31,490 nt of DNA from Capniomyces stellatus (GCA_001661515.1 LUVW01000033.1:233695-265184), one strand, 5' to 3'; positions 20,112-30,408 are shown, counted from the stretch's first letter. The notes: a model not told the origin generated them from the sequence alone. A program made the numbers and translations.

Positions 20112-20760
20112 TGAGACCGAGACTGAGACTGAGACTCAAACCGAGACTCAAACTGAGACTGAGACTGAGACTGAGACCCAAACTGAGACTGAGACTGATA
20201 CTGAGACCGAGACTGAGACCGAGACCGAAACCGAAACCGAGACCCAAACTGAGACTCAAACTGAGACTGAGACTGATACTGAGACCGAGACTGAAACTCA
20301 AACTGAGACCGAGACCGAGACTAGTACCGAGACCGAAACCGAGACTCAAACTGAGACTGAAACTGATACTGAGACCGAGACTGAGACCGAGACTGAGACC
20401 GAGACCGAAACCGAAACTGAGACCGAAACCGAAACCAAGACTCAAACTGAAACTCAAACTGAGACTGAGACCGAGACCGAGACCGAGACTGAGACTGAGA
20501 CTGAGACCCAAACTGAGACTGAGACTGAGACCGAGACTAAGACTAGTACCGAGACTGAAATCCAAACAAGCACTGAGACCAACACTAGCACTGAGACTGA
20601 GATTGAGACTGAGACTCAAACTAGCACTCAGACTGAAATCCAAACCAGCACTGAGACCAACATTGTTACTCGAACCCGGAATAAAACAACATTAACCACT
20701 GTTACCTCGACAAGCACGATAACTCGCATTGTTAAAGCTACAGTCACATCTACAAGGTGA
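19301..20760 (+). CDS. Secreted Thr-dipeptide repeat protein (ET/QT/DT/ST), broken by assembly gap
   Basis: The ATG at 19301 begins a signal peptide (MKFIIKFVAFMPLISYVLSG). From about residue 40 every second residue is Thr, alternating with Lys/Arg at first and then Glu, with Gln, Asp and Ser spaced within. A single N at 20041 marks a gap; the Glu-Thr frame resumes in a different register at about 20044 and runs to TGA at 20758-20760, ending NIVTRTRNKTTLTTVTST and then STITRIVKATVTSTR. At least about 485 residues are visible; the true length is unknown. The Arg-Pro reading that follows the gap in the original frame is an artefact. Highly acidic, probably heavily O-mannosylated, wall or extracellular mucin-like protein. 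No C-terminal hydrophobic GPI signal; the stop overlaps a possible donor (ACAAG|GTGACG), so a further exon cannot be excluded. Confidence 0.8.
19489..20660 (+). repeat. Hexamer coding satellite (GAGACY)n with higher-order units
   Basis: GAGACC/GAGACT hexamers with CAAACT, GATACT and AGTACC variants. Longer blocks starting at ACTAGT (19667, 19829, 19967, 20320, 20542) recur with the same variant order, showing block duplication. Spacings 162, 138 and 222 are multiples of 6; the one across the N (353) is not. Confidence 0.95.
20041..20041. other. Assembly gap (single N) inside the repeat
   Basis: The coding register of the Glu-Thr repeat changes across this N, and about eleven identical GAGACC units follow at once. 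The gap length is therefore a placeholder and the repeat is probably collapsed here. Confidence 0.9.
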
Positions 20761-21214
20761 CGACTTACCATAATGCGCAGCTCATCCCATTTTTCAAGCC
20801 ACTTAATGTTATTACTCTAGCCAAATTTTTAATTAATAAACTAGACTAACCAACATACGATATATTCCATTATGTGTACTATCCATTACTCTGTTTAGCT
20901 TTTAATACTTGGTTTAATTGTGGCTGTTTGCTTGGATACTGCGTGTTTGAATCAGTTGGATATTGTTGGTATAGTTTTTCGATGTGTGGCTATAGATCCG
21001 AGTATGTATACCTTTGGAAGCGAGATAGTACAGTAAAGCTGTTTTAAGCTGACACAAGTCAAATGTTGAGAGTTATAGATGATTTTATCTCTTTTTTTTA
21101 TTACTGTTCAAATCAATTTTTTCATTTTATTTTTTGCGCTTTGTTTTTTCAAAATTAATTACATATACCAAAAAAATTAGTTCGTTTTCTAGGTTGCAAC
21201 TTGATGCAATTTAT

Positions 21215-21268
21215 ATTCATAATATCCCAGTACTAATTTAAATTCATAATATCCCAGTACTAATTTAA
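21215..21268. repeat. 27-bp direct tandem duplication
   Basis: Two perfect copies of a 27-bp unit starting ATTCATAATATCCC, followed by the first 8 bases of a third copy. Confidence 0.9.
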
Positions 21269-21290
21269 ATTCATACTAAAATTTTGATAC

Positions 21291-21497
21291 ATGATTGAAC
21301 ATGTACTTTTATTAGGCTCCATTTTTGTAAGCTTATTTCGTTATTGTGGTTTGAATATTCTTTACTGGTTTAATGATTTTGCATTGGTGTTTCCGGAGCT
21401 GTGGTTTTTGGTAAGCTTATTAATTAGTTTGCTTTGTTTTTTTTATAATTTCAAAGTAAAAATAATTGCCAATTCTGCGAATGTCGCCTTTTTTTAA
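21291..21497 (+). CDS. Doubtful small hydrophobic ORF
   Basis: 68 codons from ATG immediately after the 27-bp duplication; very rich in Leu, Phe and Ile, with two membrane-like stretches. Such composition is expected by chance in T-rich DNA. No family recognised. Confidence 0.15.
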   Translation: MIEHVLLLGSIFVSLFRYCGLNILYWFNDFALVFPELWFLVSLLISLLCFFYNFKVKIIANSANVAFF

Positions 21498-22065
21498 CAT
21501 TTTGATTGTTGTCAGTCTCATTGTATTGTTAGTCAAATTTCAATCACCATTCCCGCTTCAATTAATGATATCAATTCTACCTTTTGACTCATTTGTGAAA
21601 ATAGGTTGTCAAATATAACACCCGTCGTGTGATACTGTGCAATTGTGCAATTAGGTTCGTATGATTATCAAAGTAGGAGTTGGAATTGGCATTTGGTGAA
21701 ATCCGACTTAATGTCGTATTACCACTTGGCGTTTGTTTGTTACCATTTTAAAATACTTTACATCTGACTGAAATGTATAATGTTATTGACTTTGAACAGT
21801 CTTAATCCACATTATCAAGTTTCAATTGACGCTTGCGATACCACAAGTATGAGAGTCAAGCCAATCCTATTGGGGAGGGGGGGGGTTGACTTGGGTCACA
21901 TTCAATCATACAGTATGTTTCCCATGGAGTCTAAATTGATGATATACTACTGCTTTAGCGACTAAATCACCTGCCACTAATAATGAAACTTGAAGCTAGT
22001 GAACAAAGAAGAAAAAAGTGACACCCACACTCGAAACAGTTTGCTATTTGCTAGTTTCTAGTTAC

Positions 22066-22100
22066 TGGTTGCTGGTTGCTGGTTGCTGGTTGCTGGTTGC
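22066..22100. repeat. 7-bp tandem repeat (GGTTGCT)n
   Basis: About five units of GGTTGCT, preceded by the related words CTAGTTTCTAGTTACT. Confidence 0.85.
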
Positions 22101-22453
22101 AATTTTATGATTTCGTATTTGCGGATGCCGTTAAACTTTGCATTCTAAATAGAGTTTATAGCATATCTTTTTTGGTCTTGTTTTAAATTTTAATTAAAAT
22201 AAGTTAATAATTAAATATCTTGGAGTTATGTTGATTGTTAAATATACTTGTGTTGAACTATATCTGTTTAAAAGTATAAATTGAGCTGAAGTAGCGATAT
22301 GAATGCAAGCCGGAGATTAAACTAATAAAGGACATCCTTTTTATTGTGGTTACAAACATCTAATAAGCTATACTAAATATAAATACATATAAATTTTATA
22401 AATACAAGCTAGAAACATTAACATTTTAGTTCAACAATCAGTAAATAGTCAAA

Positions 22454-23725
22454 ATGTGGAATAAAAATACAATTTTGTTGGTGGTTTTTGCAACTTTTAG
22501 CTCAGCAACGAACCAAGCACACTTTGAAATGGATAATTATGCGCCGCTGCTGTATACTGAGGGCGCCAAGACAATTCAAGACAAGTATATTGTAGTTCTT
22601 AAGACTGACGAAGTGAGTGCTGCAGACAGCTTGAGCAATCACCTCCTGTGGTTGAGGCAGCAAGTTGAATCTAGTAATATCAAGTCTGGTAATAGGAAAA
22701 ATAAGATTTATCATGTTTACGAAGAAGGAGTAGTGGGGTATTCGGGCGAGTTTGATGTTGAAATGCTAGAGCACATTAGAAGAATGCCGGCAGTAAAGTA
22801 TGTGGAAAAAGATGTAGTATTGACTTTGGAGGGGGTTCAAGAAAACGCACCTTGGGGGCTAGGTAGAATATCGCAGAGAAGAGCAATGAGTAGAGGTCCC
22901 AGCAGGTATAGATATTACGATAGCTTGGGAAAGGGGGCAACGGTATATGTGATAGATAGCGGGATTAACGTTGACCATGTTGAGTTTGAAGGACGTGCTA
23001 GTGTTGGGCTGGTGACGGTTCGTGATGAGGATTCTAGAGATGGTTTGGGTCATGGAACTCATGTAGCAGGAATAATTGGAGGCAAAACGTATGGAGTAGC
23101 CAAAAAAGCCGAACTGGTGGCTGTTAAGGTGTTTGACTCGAGAGGAGGGGGGAGTGGATCGGATTTTATCAAAGGCGTGGAGTATGTTATTCGATCACAC
23201 AAGGAAAGATCGGAGAGATCCAGAAGATCGGGTTACAATGGTGCCAGGTCGGTAGTAAACGCCAGTTTGGGCGGTGGGTATAGCCAGTCAATGAACGACG
23301 CTTCGGAGCAGGCAGTCAGACAGGGAGTGCACTTTGTAGCAGCGGCAGGAAATTCCAACGAGAACTCGTGCAACTTTTCGCCAGCATCGGCAAATAGTGT
23401 GATAACAGTTGGGTCAATTGACAATGACGACAGCAGGTCTTATTTTTCGAATTATGGAAAGTGCGTAAATATATTTGCACCAGGACGTCGGATTTTATCC
23501 GCGGGCAAGAACTCTAGAACGGATTCGGTTGAAATGTCTGGAACAAGCATGGCGTCACCACACGTAGCGGGAGTAGTGGCATACTTTCTGGGATTCAGCA
23601 ATAATCCGCTTAACCCCGAGCAAATGAGGGCAACCTTGGTTGGATATGCAACCAGTGGAGTTATATCAGGGCTTGACTCGGAGTCGCCAAATCTTCTAGT
23701 GTTTAACAACGCACCGAACATTTAA
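22454..23725 (+). CDS. Subtilisin-like serine protease (S8, cerevisin/proteinase K type)
   Basis: Secreted or vacuolar endopeptidase, 423 aa, a single exon. Signal peptide at residues 1-19; inhibitor I9 propeptide at about 40-125 (DKYIVVLK near its start, AVKYVEKDVVL at its end); mature enzyme starts near APWGLGRIS. Catalytic triad: Asp168 (YVIDSGIN), His200 (GLGHGTHVAG), Ser365 (SGTSMASPHVAG); the oxyanion Asn300 is in AAAGNSNENSC. The sequence VVNASLGGGYS is typical of fungal proteinase K/cerevisin enzymes. An Arg/Ser-rich insert lies at about 254-268 (KERSERSRRSGYNG), adjacent to the loop before VVNASLGG. No C-terminal extension. Intact and likely active; could process wall proteins or digest host protein. 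Standing in a stretch with surface-protein genes, an extracellular role is plausible but not shown. Confidence 0.95.
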   Translation: MWNKNTILLVVFATFSSATNQAHFEMDNYAPLLYTEGAKTIQDKYIVVLKTDEVSAADSLSNHLLWLRQQVESSNIKSGNRKNKIYHVYEEGVVGYSGEFDVEMLEHIRRMPAVKYVEKDVVLTLEGVQENAPWGLGRISQRRAMSRGPSRYRYYDSLGKGATVYVIDSGINVDHVEFEGRASVGLVTVRDEDSRDGLGHGTHVAGIIGGKTYGVAKKAELVAVKVFDSRGGGSGSDFIKGVEYVIRSHKERSERSRRSGYNGARSVVNASLGGGYSQSMNDASEQAVRQGVHFVAAAGNSNENSCNFSPASANSVITVGSIDNDDSRSYFSNYGKCVNIFAPGRRILSAGKNSRTDSVEMSGTSMASPHVAGVVAYFLGFSNNPLNPEQMRATLVGYATSGVISGLDSESPNLLVFNNAPNI

Positions 23726-24004
23726 TTTAAAATTTGTGTTATTCGTTCTATTTTTGGCTATTACAAATTGCTTGTAATTAAAGCTGGTTTTAGAACGGGT
23801 GGGATGTTTTAGAGATCAGGGGATTGCCAGAAACACACAGTATTAGGGGAATCAAAGTTCAGAGTTAGGAACAAAGCCAATATCGGGCTATTTTTGGAAG
23901 CCACTCTAATAGTTCTTTTATTTTTGTTGCATGTCAATTGTTTTTTAAAAGAATTTTTTTTTGAAAAGATTTATAATTGTTGCAAAAATTTTAACTTGAA
24001 TTAT

Positions 24005-24065
24005 TGAATTATCGAGTTATCGAATTATCGAATTATCGAGTTATTGAGTTATTGAATTATCGAAT
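24005..24065. repeat. 8-bp tandem repeat (GAATTATC / GAGTTATC)n
   Basis: About seven units alternating GAATTATC, GAGTTATC and GAGTTATT. Confidence 0.85.
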
Positions 24066-25170
24066 TTGTAATTTACTTTAAAGTTTTCCTGTAACACATA
24101 TTAAAATGTTTAGCTTTCTTTGCTGAAAAAATAATTTTGTTTCCGGAAATTAACACGGTGAAGGGAGATCGCTCAGCTCCATTATAATTGACCCTTGTTT
24201 TGTTTTTTTGTATTTTTGCGTTTAAGCCAAGTAGAGTGCAATGTTGGCCAAAGTGGTTAAAGCTGATGATTATATTGAGTTTAGTAGACACTGCGACGTA
24301 ATTACTTGACTCGAGACTTTTTAAAGAAAATTTAGTTACTTTAAATAATGACCCATCTTATAATGTGAACTAGTGAAATGAGGTGAAGTTATATAAATAG
24401 TAAACTACGTCAAGCAGATGAAGGAAGGCATTAATAATTTAACCAAGAAGGGTTAAATTAAATCAGCTGCTTTGTCCAATGGAATAAGTGGGAGATGTTT
24501 AATTTAATATCTCTTTTGTAGAATTTCAGTTATATTTTGAAGAAGACTAGGCACTAAAGATTGAAGATGAATTCAGTCGCTGTAAAAGTAAAAAAAAAGG
24601 TTGTTGGGTTTAGCTTACTGTAAAATATGGAATAAAGCCAAAAAAAAATCAATAAAAATCAAAAAAAAATAAAAAAAATAAAAAAGCCTATTAGCCAGAT
24701 AAATCACAATTAGTTCCAAGTGCCTCCAAATACCATCGGAGTTTAGTATAAAAAGGCAATTTGGTAGGGAAGCTTTCGGACTTGACAAATAGAGTGCGCT
24801 TTGCTTTTGGATTTGGCTAGATTATTCCGCAACATAAGAGCATTGAGAGGGTAAAGTTGTATTCTAGAATGGAAGTTGAAAAATTGAATTGCGAGTTGGG
24901 CGAATTAAATGTATCCTAATGTTTGAAGTAAATCGCGAATTTTTATATTAGTGTTGATCTTGGAACTTTAATATTATCTCTTTTCTTTTTTATTTCATTA
25001 CTAGTTTAAACGTTTTTAGTTGAAATCAGTTGGTGTCCTTTTTTTGGTTTAAGTATTTAGAAAGTTATTCTAAATCGGTATTCCACTTCCAGAATTATTA
25101 AGAGAGTAAATTCAGTATATGTTCAAACCTGCAATACAAATCAGCCAAGTAAAATACGAGATATAAAATA

Positions 25171-25177
25171 TATAAAA
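25171..25177 (+). promoter_or_regulatory. TATA box candidate of NAD+ synthetase gene
   Basis: TATAAAA 138 bp before the ATG at 25309. A second TATAAAA at 25294-25300 is only 9 bp before the ATG and is too close to direct a transcript containing that ATG. Confidence 0.4.
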
Positions 25178-25308
25178 GTAGACGCTGGCCACGATATCAG
25201 AAAACAGTCCACTAAAGTAAATAAAATTGTTTAGCAAATTAGTCCTAATCTGAAATAAACCGAACTTTCAGAAGCGAAGGATCAGAGTAGTAGTATAAAA
25301 GTCAAAAG

Positions 25309-28300
25309 ATGAGTTTGGGAGTAGTGATAGCGACCTGTTCTTTGAACCAATGGTCGATGGATTTTGCAGGAAATTACGAAAGGATTCGACTTAGTATCCT
25401 AGAAGCGAAACAAAGTAAGGCAGTAATTCGAGTAGGATCAGAGTTGGAGATTTCGTAAGTCTGATGCACAAAGTCCCTTAATCATTTAAAAAAAACAACA
25501 ACAAAAAATGGGGGAGCGGGTTATTGTTGTTGGTGAATTTACGATATAATTTTTGGTCGATATAAAATTAGTTAATAAATCAACATTGTAGGGGGTACTC
25601 TTGCAAAGATCATTTTTTTGAAGGTAAGTTTTGTATATATCGAGTTAAAAGTTGAGCAAATGAGGTTTTGTATGAATGGAGAGGAAGAAGAAGAGGAAGA
25701 AGAAAAAGAGAGTATAATCAACAGAAATAATGAAATCCAATGTAGACGACACATACACGCACTCATGGGAGATACTTGGGAAGCTGCTGTCGGATCCGGA
25801 GTTGTTTGGGATAATAATTGTAACAGGCATGTAAGTGGGATATGGAGATAAGTTGGAGGGAAAGGGGTATAGAAAAAAGTACGAATTTTTAAATAGAAAC
25901 AGAATAAAATGTGGTAATGGTGATAATAAAAACAGGCCGGTTCTTTCCAAAAGTCAGCGGTATTCATGCAGTGTCGTGATTCTGAATGGGGAGATATTAT
26001 TTATAAGACCAAAGCGGTGGATTGTGAATGAGGGGCATCCACAGCAATTCAGGTGGTTTACAACGTGGACACAGCATAAGGAGTTTGAAGAGATCAGATT
26101 ACCTAGTGCAATACAACGGATAAAAGGCCAAGTAAGTGCAGATTCCAGCCAAATTTATACATCAGTTCAAAGGTGGTTTGGCTAAATACGCGTACCAACG
26201 TTTTGATTTATTGTGAAATGGCGATGGGTATTGTTAGAAAACGGCGTTTTTTGGAGATGTTTTGCTTGAGACGACAGATTCGGTTATAGGGTTTGAGATT
26301 GGAGAGGAGATGAACGCACCCAGCAGTCCGCACATTGAGATGTTTACTAGCGGTGCTGAGATAGTCCTTAATAGTAGCGGAAATTACCACGAGTTAGACA
26401 GGCTAAAAAAACGAGTTGGAATGATTAGACACGCGTCAGAGAAGGTAAACCAAACTGGAATCGAGTGTGTGTACACTGTTACACATATGTACAGCGCTGG
26501 GCCATGTATGTACCCTGACCATAACGTCGATTTTTTTGAACTATAATAGTGTGGAGGGGTTTATGTTTATTCAAACCAAAAAGGATGCGATTCAGGAAGG
26601 CTGTACTTTGATGGGTCGCCTATGATAGTTTGTAACGGAGAGATCTTGGCGATAGGGGCGCAGTTTTCATTAAAAGAATATGTAAGATTGCAGATATGTA
26701 TATTGAAAAGTGGCTTTGTAGGATAACTAAATGTTCAGACTGTGACTTTGGAGCTAATTTATTATACGTATGTGGGAATTGTAGGATGTGGTTGTTGCGG
26801 ATGTGGATTTGGATGAGATCCAGTCGTTCAGAGAATCTATTCCAATCCAAGGAAACCTGAACCAAGAGTCTCGGATTGCTAACGAGAAGGTTTACCCACG
26901 GGTCCGAGTGGATTTTAGTCTACGAGTGTCAAAGGAGCTACCAACAGAAAGCATTGATGTCAAGTTTCTTACGACTGAAGAAGAAATGAAGTAAATCCTC
27001 TCGATTGTTCAGCCATGTAGTTATGCGCATTTATTAGTTTTGAAAATCTCGGTGGTTTTATCCAGCTTTCTTGTCCAACTGATTGATTTTTCTATTTATT
27101 TTAATTTTATTTTCCTTGTGGCTACTATTGCTGAAAATTACAGTTTAGGGCCGGCTTGTTGGATGTGGGATTACTTGCGGAGGAGTGGACAAGGTGGGTA
27201 CTTTTTGGCGCTGAGTGGCGGAATTGACAGCTGCTCAGCTGGTATGATGGCATTTTCAATGTGCTGTCTTGTGTGCAATGCAGCACAAAGTGGAGACCAG
27301 GACGTTATTTCAAGTGTTCATAAAATCATAGCACTGCCTCCAGGCTCAAACTATGTCCCCAGTGATCCAAAAGAACTTTCAAGCAGGTTAATCCACACCT
27401 GCTACATGAGCACTGAAAACTCTAGCAACCAGACCAGAAACAGGGCCTGTATGATAGCAGCCGAAATCGGAAGGTAAAATTATATCGTATCATCTAGTGT
27501 TAAGTTATGTTATGTTGTGTTATGTTGTATCATCTTACATTATTTCCCTCTGAGAATACTAACTTTGCGAATATTTTACTACTATTATTATTATTATTTT
27601 ATAGCTATCATGTTGATTTAAATATAAATCCAATCCTGGCTGCTATTTTGATACTTTTTATTGCAATAACAAACAAAACACCACAGTTTCTTGTCCATGG
27701 GGGCTCAGACACAGAGAATTTGGCACTCCAAAACATTCAAGCTCGAGTACGAATGGTCGTTTCTTACTTTTTGGCATCCCTTGTTTTATGGCTAAGAAAT
27801 AGGCCTAACTCATTATTGGTTTTGAGCTCGACCAATGCCGACGAAGGGTAAAAAAAATATATATATACATTTTCTTGATTGTTTAGTTGAAAGTCTTCAA
27901 CATGATTCTGTTCCTTTTTTTCTCCTTTTCTCCTTTTTTTTCATTTTATTTTTTTATTCTAAACTCATAGATTAAGAGGATATTTAACAAAGTATGACAA
28001 CTCCAGTGCTGATATAAATCCAATTGGCTCATTTTCCAAAATTGAGTTGCGCAATTACATTGCCTTTTCCTGTCAATACTACAAAATGAGCGTCTTAAAT
28101 CTTTTCCTTGACGCCACACCATCAGCAGAGCTTATTCCTACAGACGAACCATTGGTCCAATGTGACGAGGTTGAAATGGGAATGTCTTATGACGAACTGC
28201 CAATATATGGCCGGTTTAGAAAAGTGTTCAAGCTGGGACCCTACTTTATGTTTAAAAAGCTTTGTAAATTCTGGTCTCACGACTATTCTTCATTTGAGGT

Positions 28301-28609
28301 AAGCTTTTTTCTTTAAAAAAAAAAAATTTCTGCACTTCAAGCTGTGCGTTAGCAAACCAGGAAAATATACTCAACAGCCCTTGTATTTTTCATATCTTCT
28401 AGGTTGCAAGAAAGGTCAAGACTTTCTTTTACTACTACTCAATTAACCGGCACAAAATGACCACCATCACGCCTGCCTACCATTCAGGTGTCTACTCTCA
28501 TGACGATAACTGCTACGACCACAGACCATTTTTGTATAACTCTGATTGGACTTGGCAGTTTTCTAGAATTGACGAGTGTCTGGCCAAGTCCAAACCCAAT
28601 AATGACTAA
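25309..28609 (+). CDS. QNS1: Glutamine-type NAD+ synthetase, glutaminase Cys175 replaced by Gly
   Basis: Makes NAD+ from deamido-NAD+ and ATP with ammonia normally taken from glutamine. Eleven exons: 25309-25454, 25592-25623, 25746-25830, 25936-26131, 26238-26444, 26550-26681, 26785-26990, 27144-27473, 27605-27847, 27971-28298, 28403-28609. Product 703 aa (yeast 714). The N-terminal nitrilase/glutaminase domain keeps Glu45 (RVGSELEI) and Lys114 (FIRPK), but codon 175 (26301-26303) is GGA: the family TETCEE is FEIGEE here, so the nucleophile is missing. The synthetase domain is well preserved: [13 protein letters not shown], the PP-loop [69 protein letters not shown]. The linker before LGPACW is shorter than in yeast. 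Frames and splice sites are intact, so it is not an obvious pseudogene. Prediction: ammonia-dependent enzyme. Confidence 0.93.
25455..28402 (+). other. Ten introns of QNS1
   Basis: 25455-25591, 25624-25745, 25831-25935, 26132-26237, 26445-26549, 26682-26784, 26991-27143, 27474-27604, 27848-27970 and 28299-28402. All are GT-AG, 103-153 nt, nearly all with GTAAG/GTAAA donors. Each join restores a conserved family motif, so the set gives a good splice consensus for this genome. Confidence 0.9.
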
Positions 28610-29022
28610 TATCGCTCTCTATACTTCAATATACGTGCATATGTACTCTTTGCCACAAATTATACAACCTATTCAGAACATCATTCTTTCATCCTTTGTG
28701 TATCTTGACACCATTTATTTTTGTTTCTCTATTTCTCTATTTCTCTATTATTACTGTTTAATATATATTATCTACTGCTCATTTTTTTGTGACTTTGCCC
28801 TAGATATGAAGTAGTTATAGCTATTTACCTGGGGGTTGCTTGTCTGTTTGAGTCTAATTGGCTCCCCCTTTGTGTTGATAATCTGTAAGAACAGCACCAG
28901 AAACCTTGTTTTGATGAAAATAACTCAGTCCAACTAGTCCTTCATTTTTTATACCAGTTACCACATACTTGAAACTTTATACATGTTTATTATTTAAATC
29001 GCATCTAAATTTTGACAATCAA

Positions 29023-29229
29023 ATGTCAGTTAGGCTTTTAATTTACAAATTGGTGCGACAACTCACTCGTTTGTGTTATTGGACAACCTTGGTTGTACTT
29101 TCTTATTATTGTTACATTGGTTGTCAAACGTTTTGGTTTTATTACTCACATCCTTTTCCGAAAATCGCTATTCAGTTTGGTTGGCTTCAAAACCATTGTG
29201 AAACGCTTTTTATTTTCGAGTTTTATTAG
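29023..29229 (+). CDS. Doubtful membrane-protein-like ORF
   Basis: 68 codons from ATG: a basic start, then a hydrophobic helix (WTTLVVLSYYCYIGC), then an aromatic-rich segment ending at TAG. It resembles the N-terminus of a type II or multi-pass membrane protein and could be a first exon, but no donor giving a normal-length intron into downstream sequence was found. No family recognised. Confidence 0.2.
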   Translation: MSVRLLIYKLVRQLTRLCYWTTLVVLSYYCYIGCQTFWFYYSHPFPKIAIQFGWLQNHCETLFIFEFY

Positions 29230-30224
29230 TCCGGACTTGATATCCACGTTTATATTGTTCCGTGCAATCTGATTACCAATTCAATCAATGCCAGGTATAT
29301 ATTTCCATATTGATACCAAGAATAAAACCTGCTCTTTACACACGAACAAGGGAGTTGGAATTAACACCCTTGAGATTCTGTAATTGCGGAAATATCCAAG
29401 AGCTTAAACTATTGGGACAAACATCCTTCAGTTGTTTTTCAACACAGCTTGGATTGCTTCATGGTGTATACCAACTCTTGTATAGACGGTGTATAGCGTA
29501 TATAGTGACCCGCTGTAGTTAGGGGGGGAGGGGGTGAGGATTACTTTTTTCTTTCTGGATTCACCAAAACACTTGGTTGAAAGCCAATAATTAATAACAA
29601 TCCTAGAATTTTTGGATGGGGTTTACCCGTTTTATTTTTTGTTCTAAACAGGCAATTCAATCTAGTTGATTTTTTTTTTATATTTGTTTGTCCATTTATT
29701 CCCAGTTGTCATTGTAGTATCATCATGTTTATTCTGCTTTTGCTGATACGCCTGCATACACATTTTTGGCGGCTCAATAGACACCACGAGCTTTGGAAAG
29801 CAGTAGAGATTGGTTTAATGGGATACAACAATAAAGCTAAGCTAGAGATAAAAACTAAACAAATATAATAAACCTTCTCTGCTCAAAAACAAGCTAATGT
29901 AAGCGTGGCTCTAAAAGCGCCAAAGACAAGCATAGCTTCAAAAAGCTACAAAGGCAGAAGCTATCAGTTGAACAAAATAAGCCTTGTTCCAGTATCAACA
30001 GTTCAGCAGTTGGCAATATGTTTGTATATTGTATTGTGCTATATCATACTATACTATGCCATGATATGTAATTTCGTACTATTTAATGCCATGTTATCTT
30101 TTATTTTTATCTTTATTACACTTTTTTTTTTTAACTCGTTCATTGAGTGGGTTTGTCTTTTCAGAGTTTACTAATAGTGCTTGCTTGGCTCAAAGGTTTA
30201 AATAGTGTTAATCTAGCGATTTAG

Positions 30225-30408
30225 GTTGTATTTCAAAATTGCAACCAATGGATTTGGCGGCAATACAATGGGAATGGTTATGGAACTGAAATTGAGCAAA
30301 GCATCACAGTATGGTAATCATAAAGGCAAAGGAATATATACCAACATTTTGTCTAAAAGAAAACAGTTAATAGACAAAAAAGAACAACAAAAAAGTAAGA
30401 TTTTATAA
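30225..30408 (+). other. Possible Lys-rich exon
   Basis: Follows a CGATTTAG|G acceptor. One frame reads FKIATNGFGGNTMGMVMELK and a Lys-rich tail, and contains a consensus-like donor (AAAAAA|GTAAGA) before its stop. A second frame over the same bases is also open for 30 codons, so the true frame, if any, is uncertain. Confidence 0.2.

Larger units (their letters stand above)
20761..22453. other. Intergenic region
   Basis: About 1.7 kb of AT-rich spacer. It contains the 27-bp duplication at 21215-21268, a short hydrophobic ORF at 21291-21497 (68 aa) judged doubtful, an 8-G run at about 21876-21885 and the GGTTGCT repeat at 22066-22100. TATA-like words at 22275-22280 and about 22378-22405 precede the subtilase. 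Confidence 0.5.
23726..25308. other. Intergenic region
   Basis: About 1.6 kb of AT-rich spacer. It contains a GAATTATC-type 8-bp repeat at 24005-24065 and A-rich tracts near 24580-24690. TATAAAA at 25171 and 25294 precede the NAD+ synthetase gene. No gene seen. Confidence 0.6.

Noticed and set aside
19427..20643. Minus-strand Ser-Leu-Gly and plus-strand Arg-Pro or Asp-Arg repeat proteins
   Set aside because: They are alternative frames of the same GAGACY hexamers. Only the Glu-Thr frame has a signal peptide, a non-repeat start and a non-repeat end.
20041..20695. C-terminal Arg/Pro/Leu-rich half of a 464-aa protein
   Set aside because: It arises from reading through the N without correcting the register; the Glu-Thr frame resumes right after the gap and ends at 20760.
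21780..21965. 61-codon plus-strand ORF
   Set aside because: Contains a G-run reading as Gly-Arg-Gly-Gly, has no upstream signals or family likeness; chance in AT-rich spacer.
24073..24291. 72-codon minus-strand ORF
   Set aside because: Lys/Asn-rich AT-driven composition beside a short tandem repeat, with no motif or splice context.
25294..25300. TATAAAA as the QNS1 core promoter
   Set aside because: Only 9 bp separate it from the ATG, so transcripts it directed would normally start downstream of that ATG; the copy at 25171 is the better candidate.
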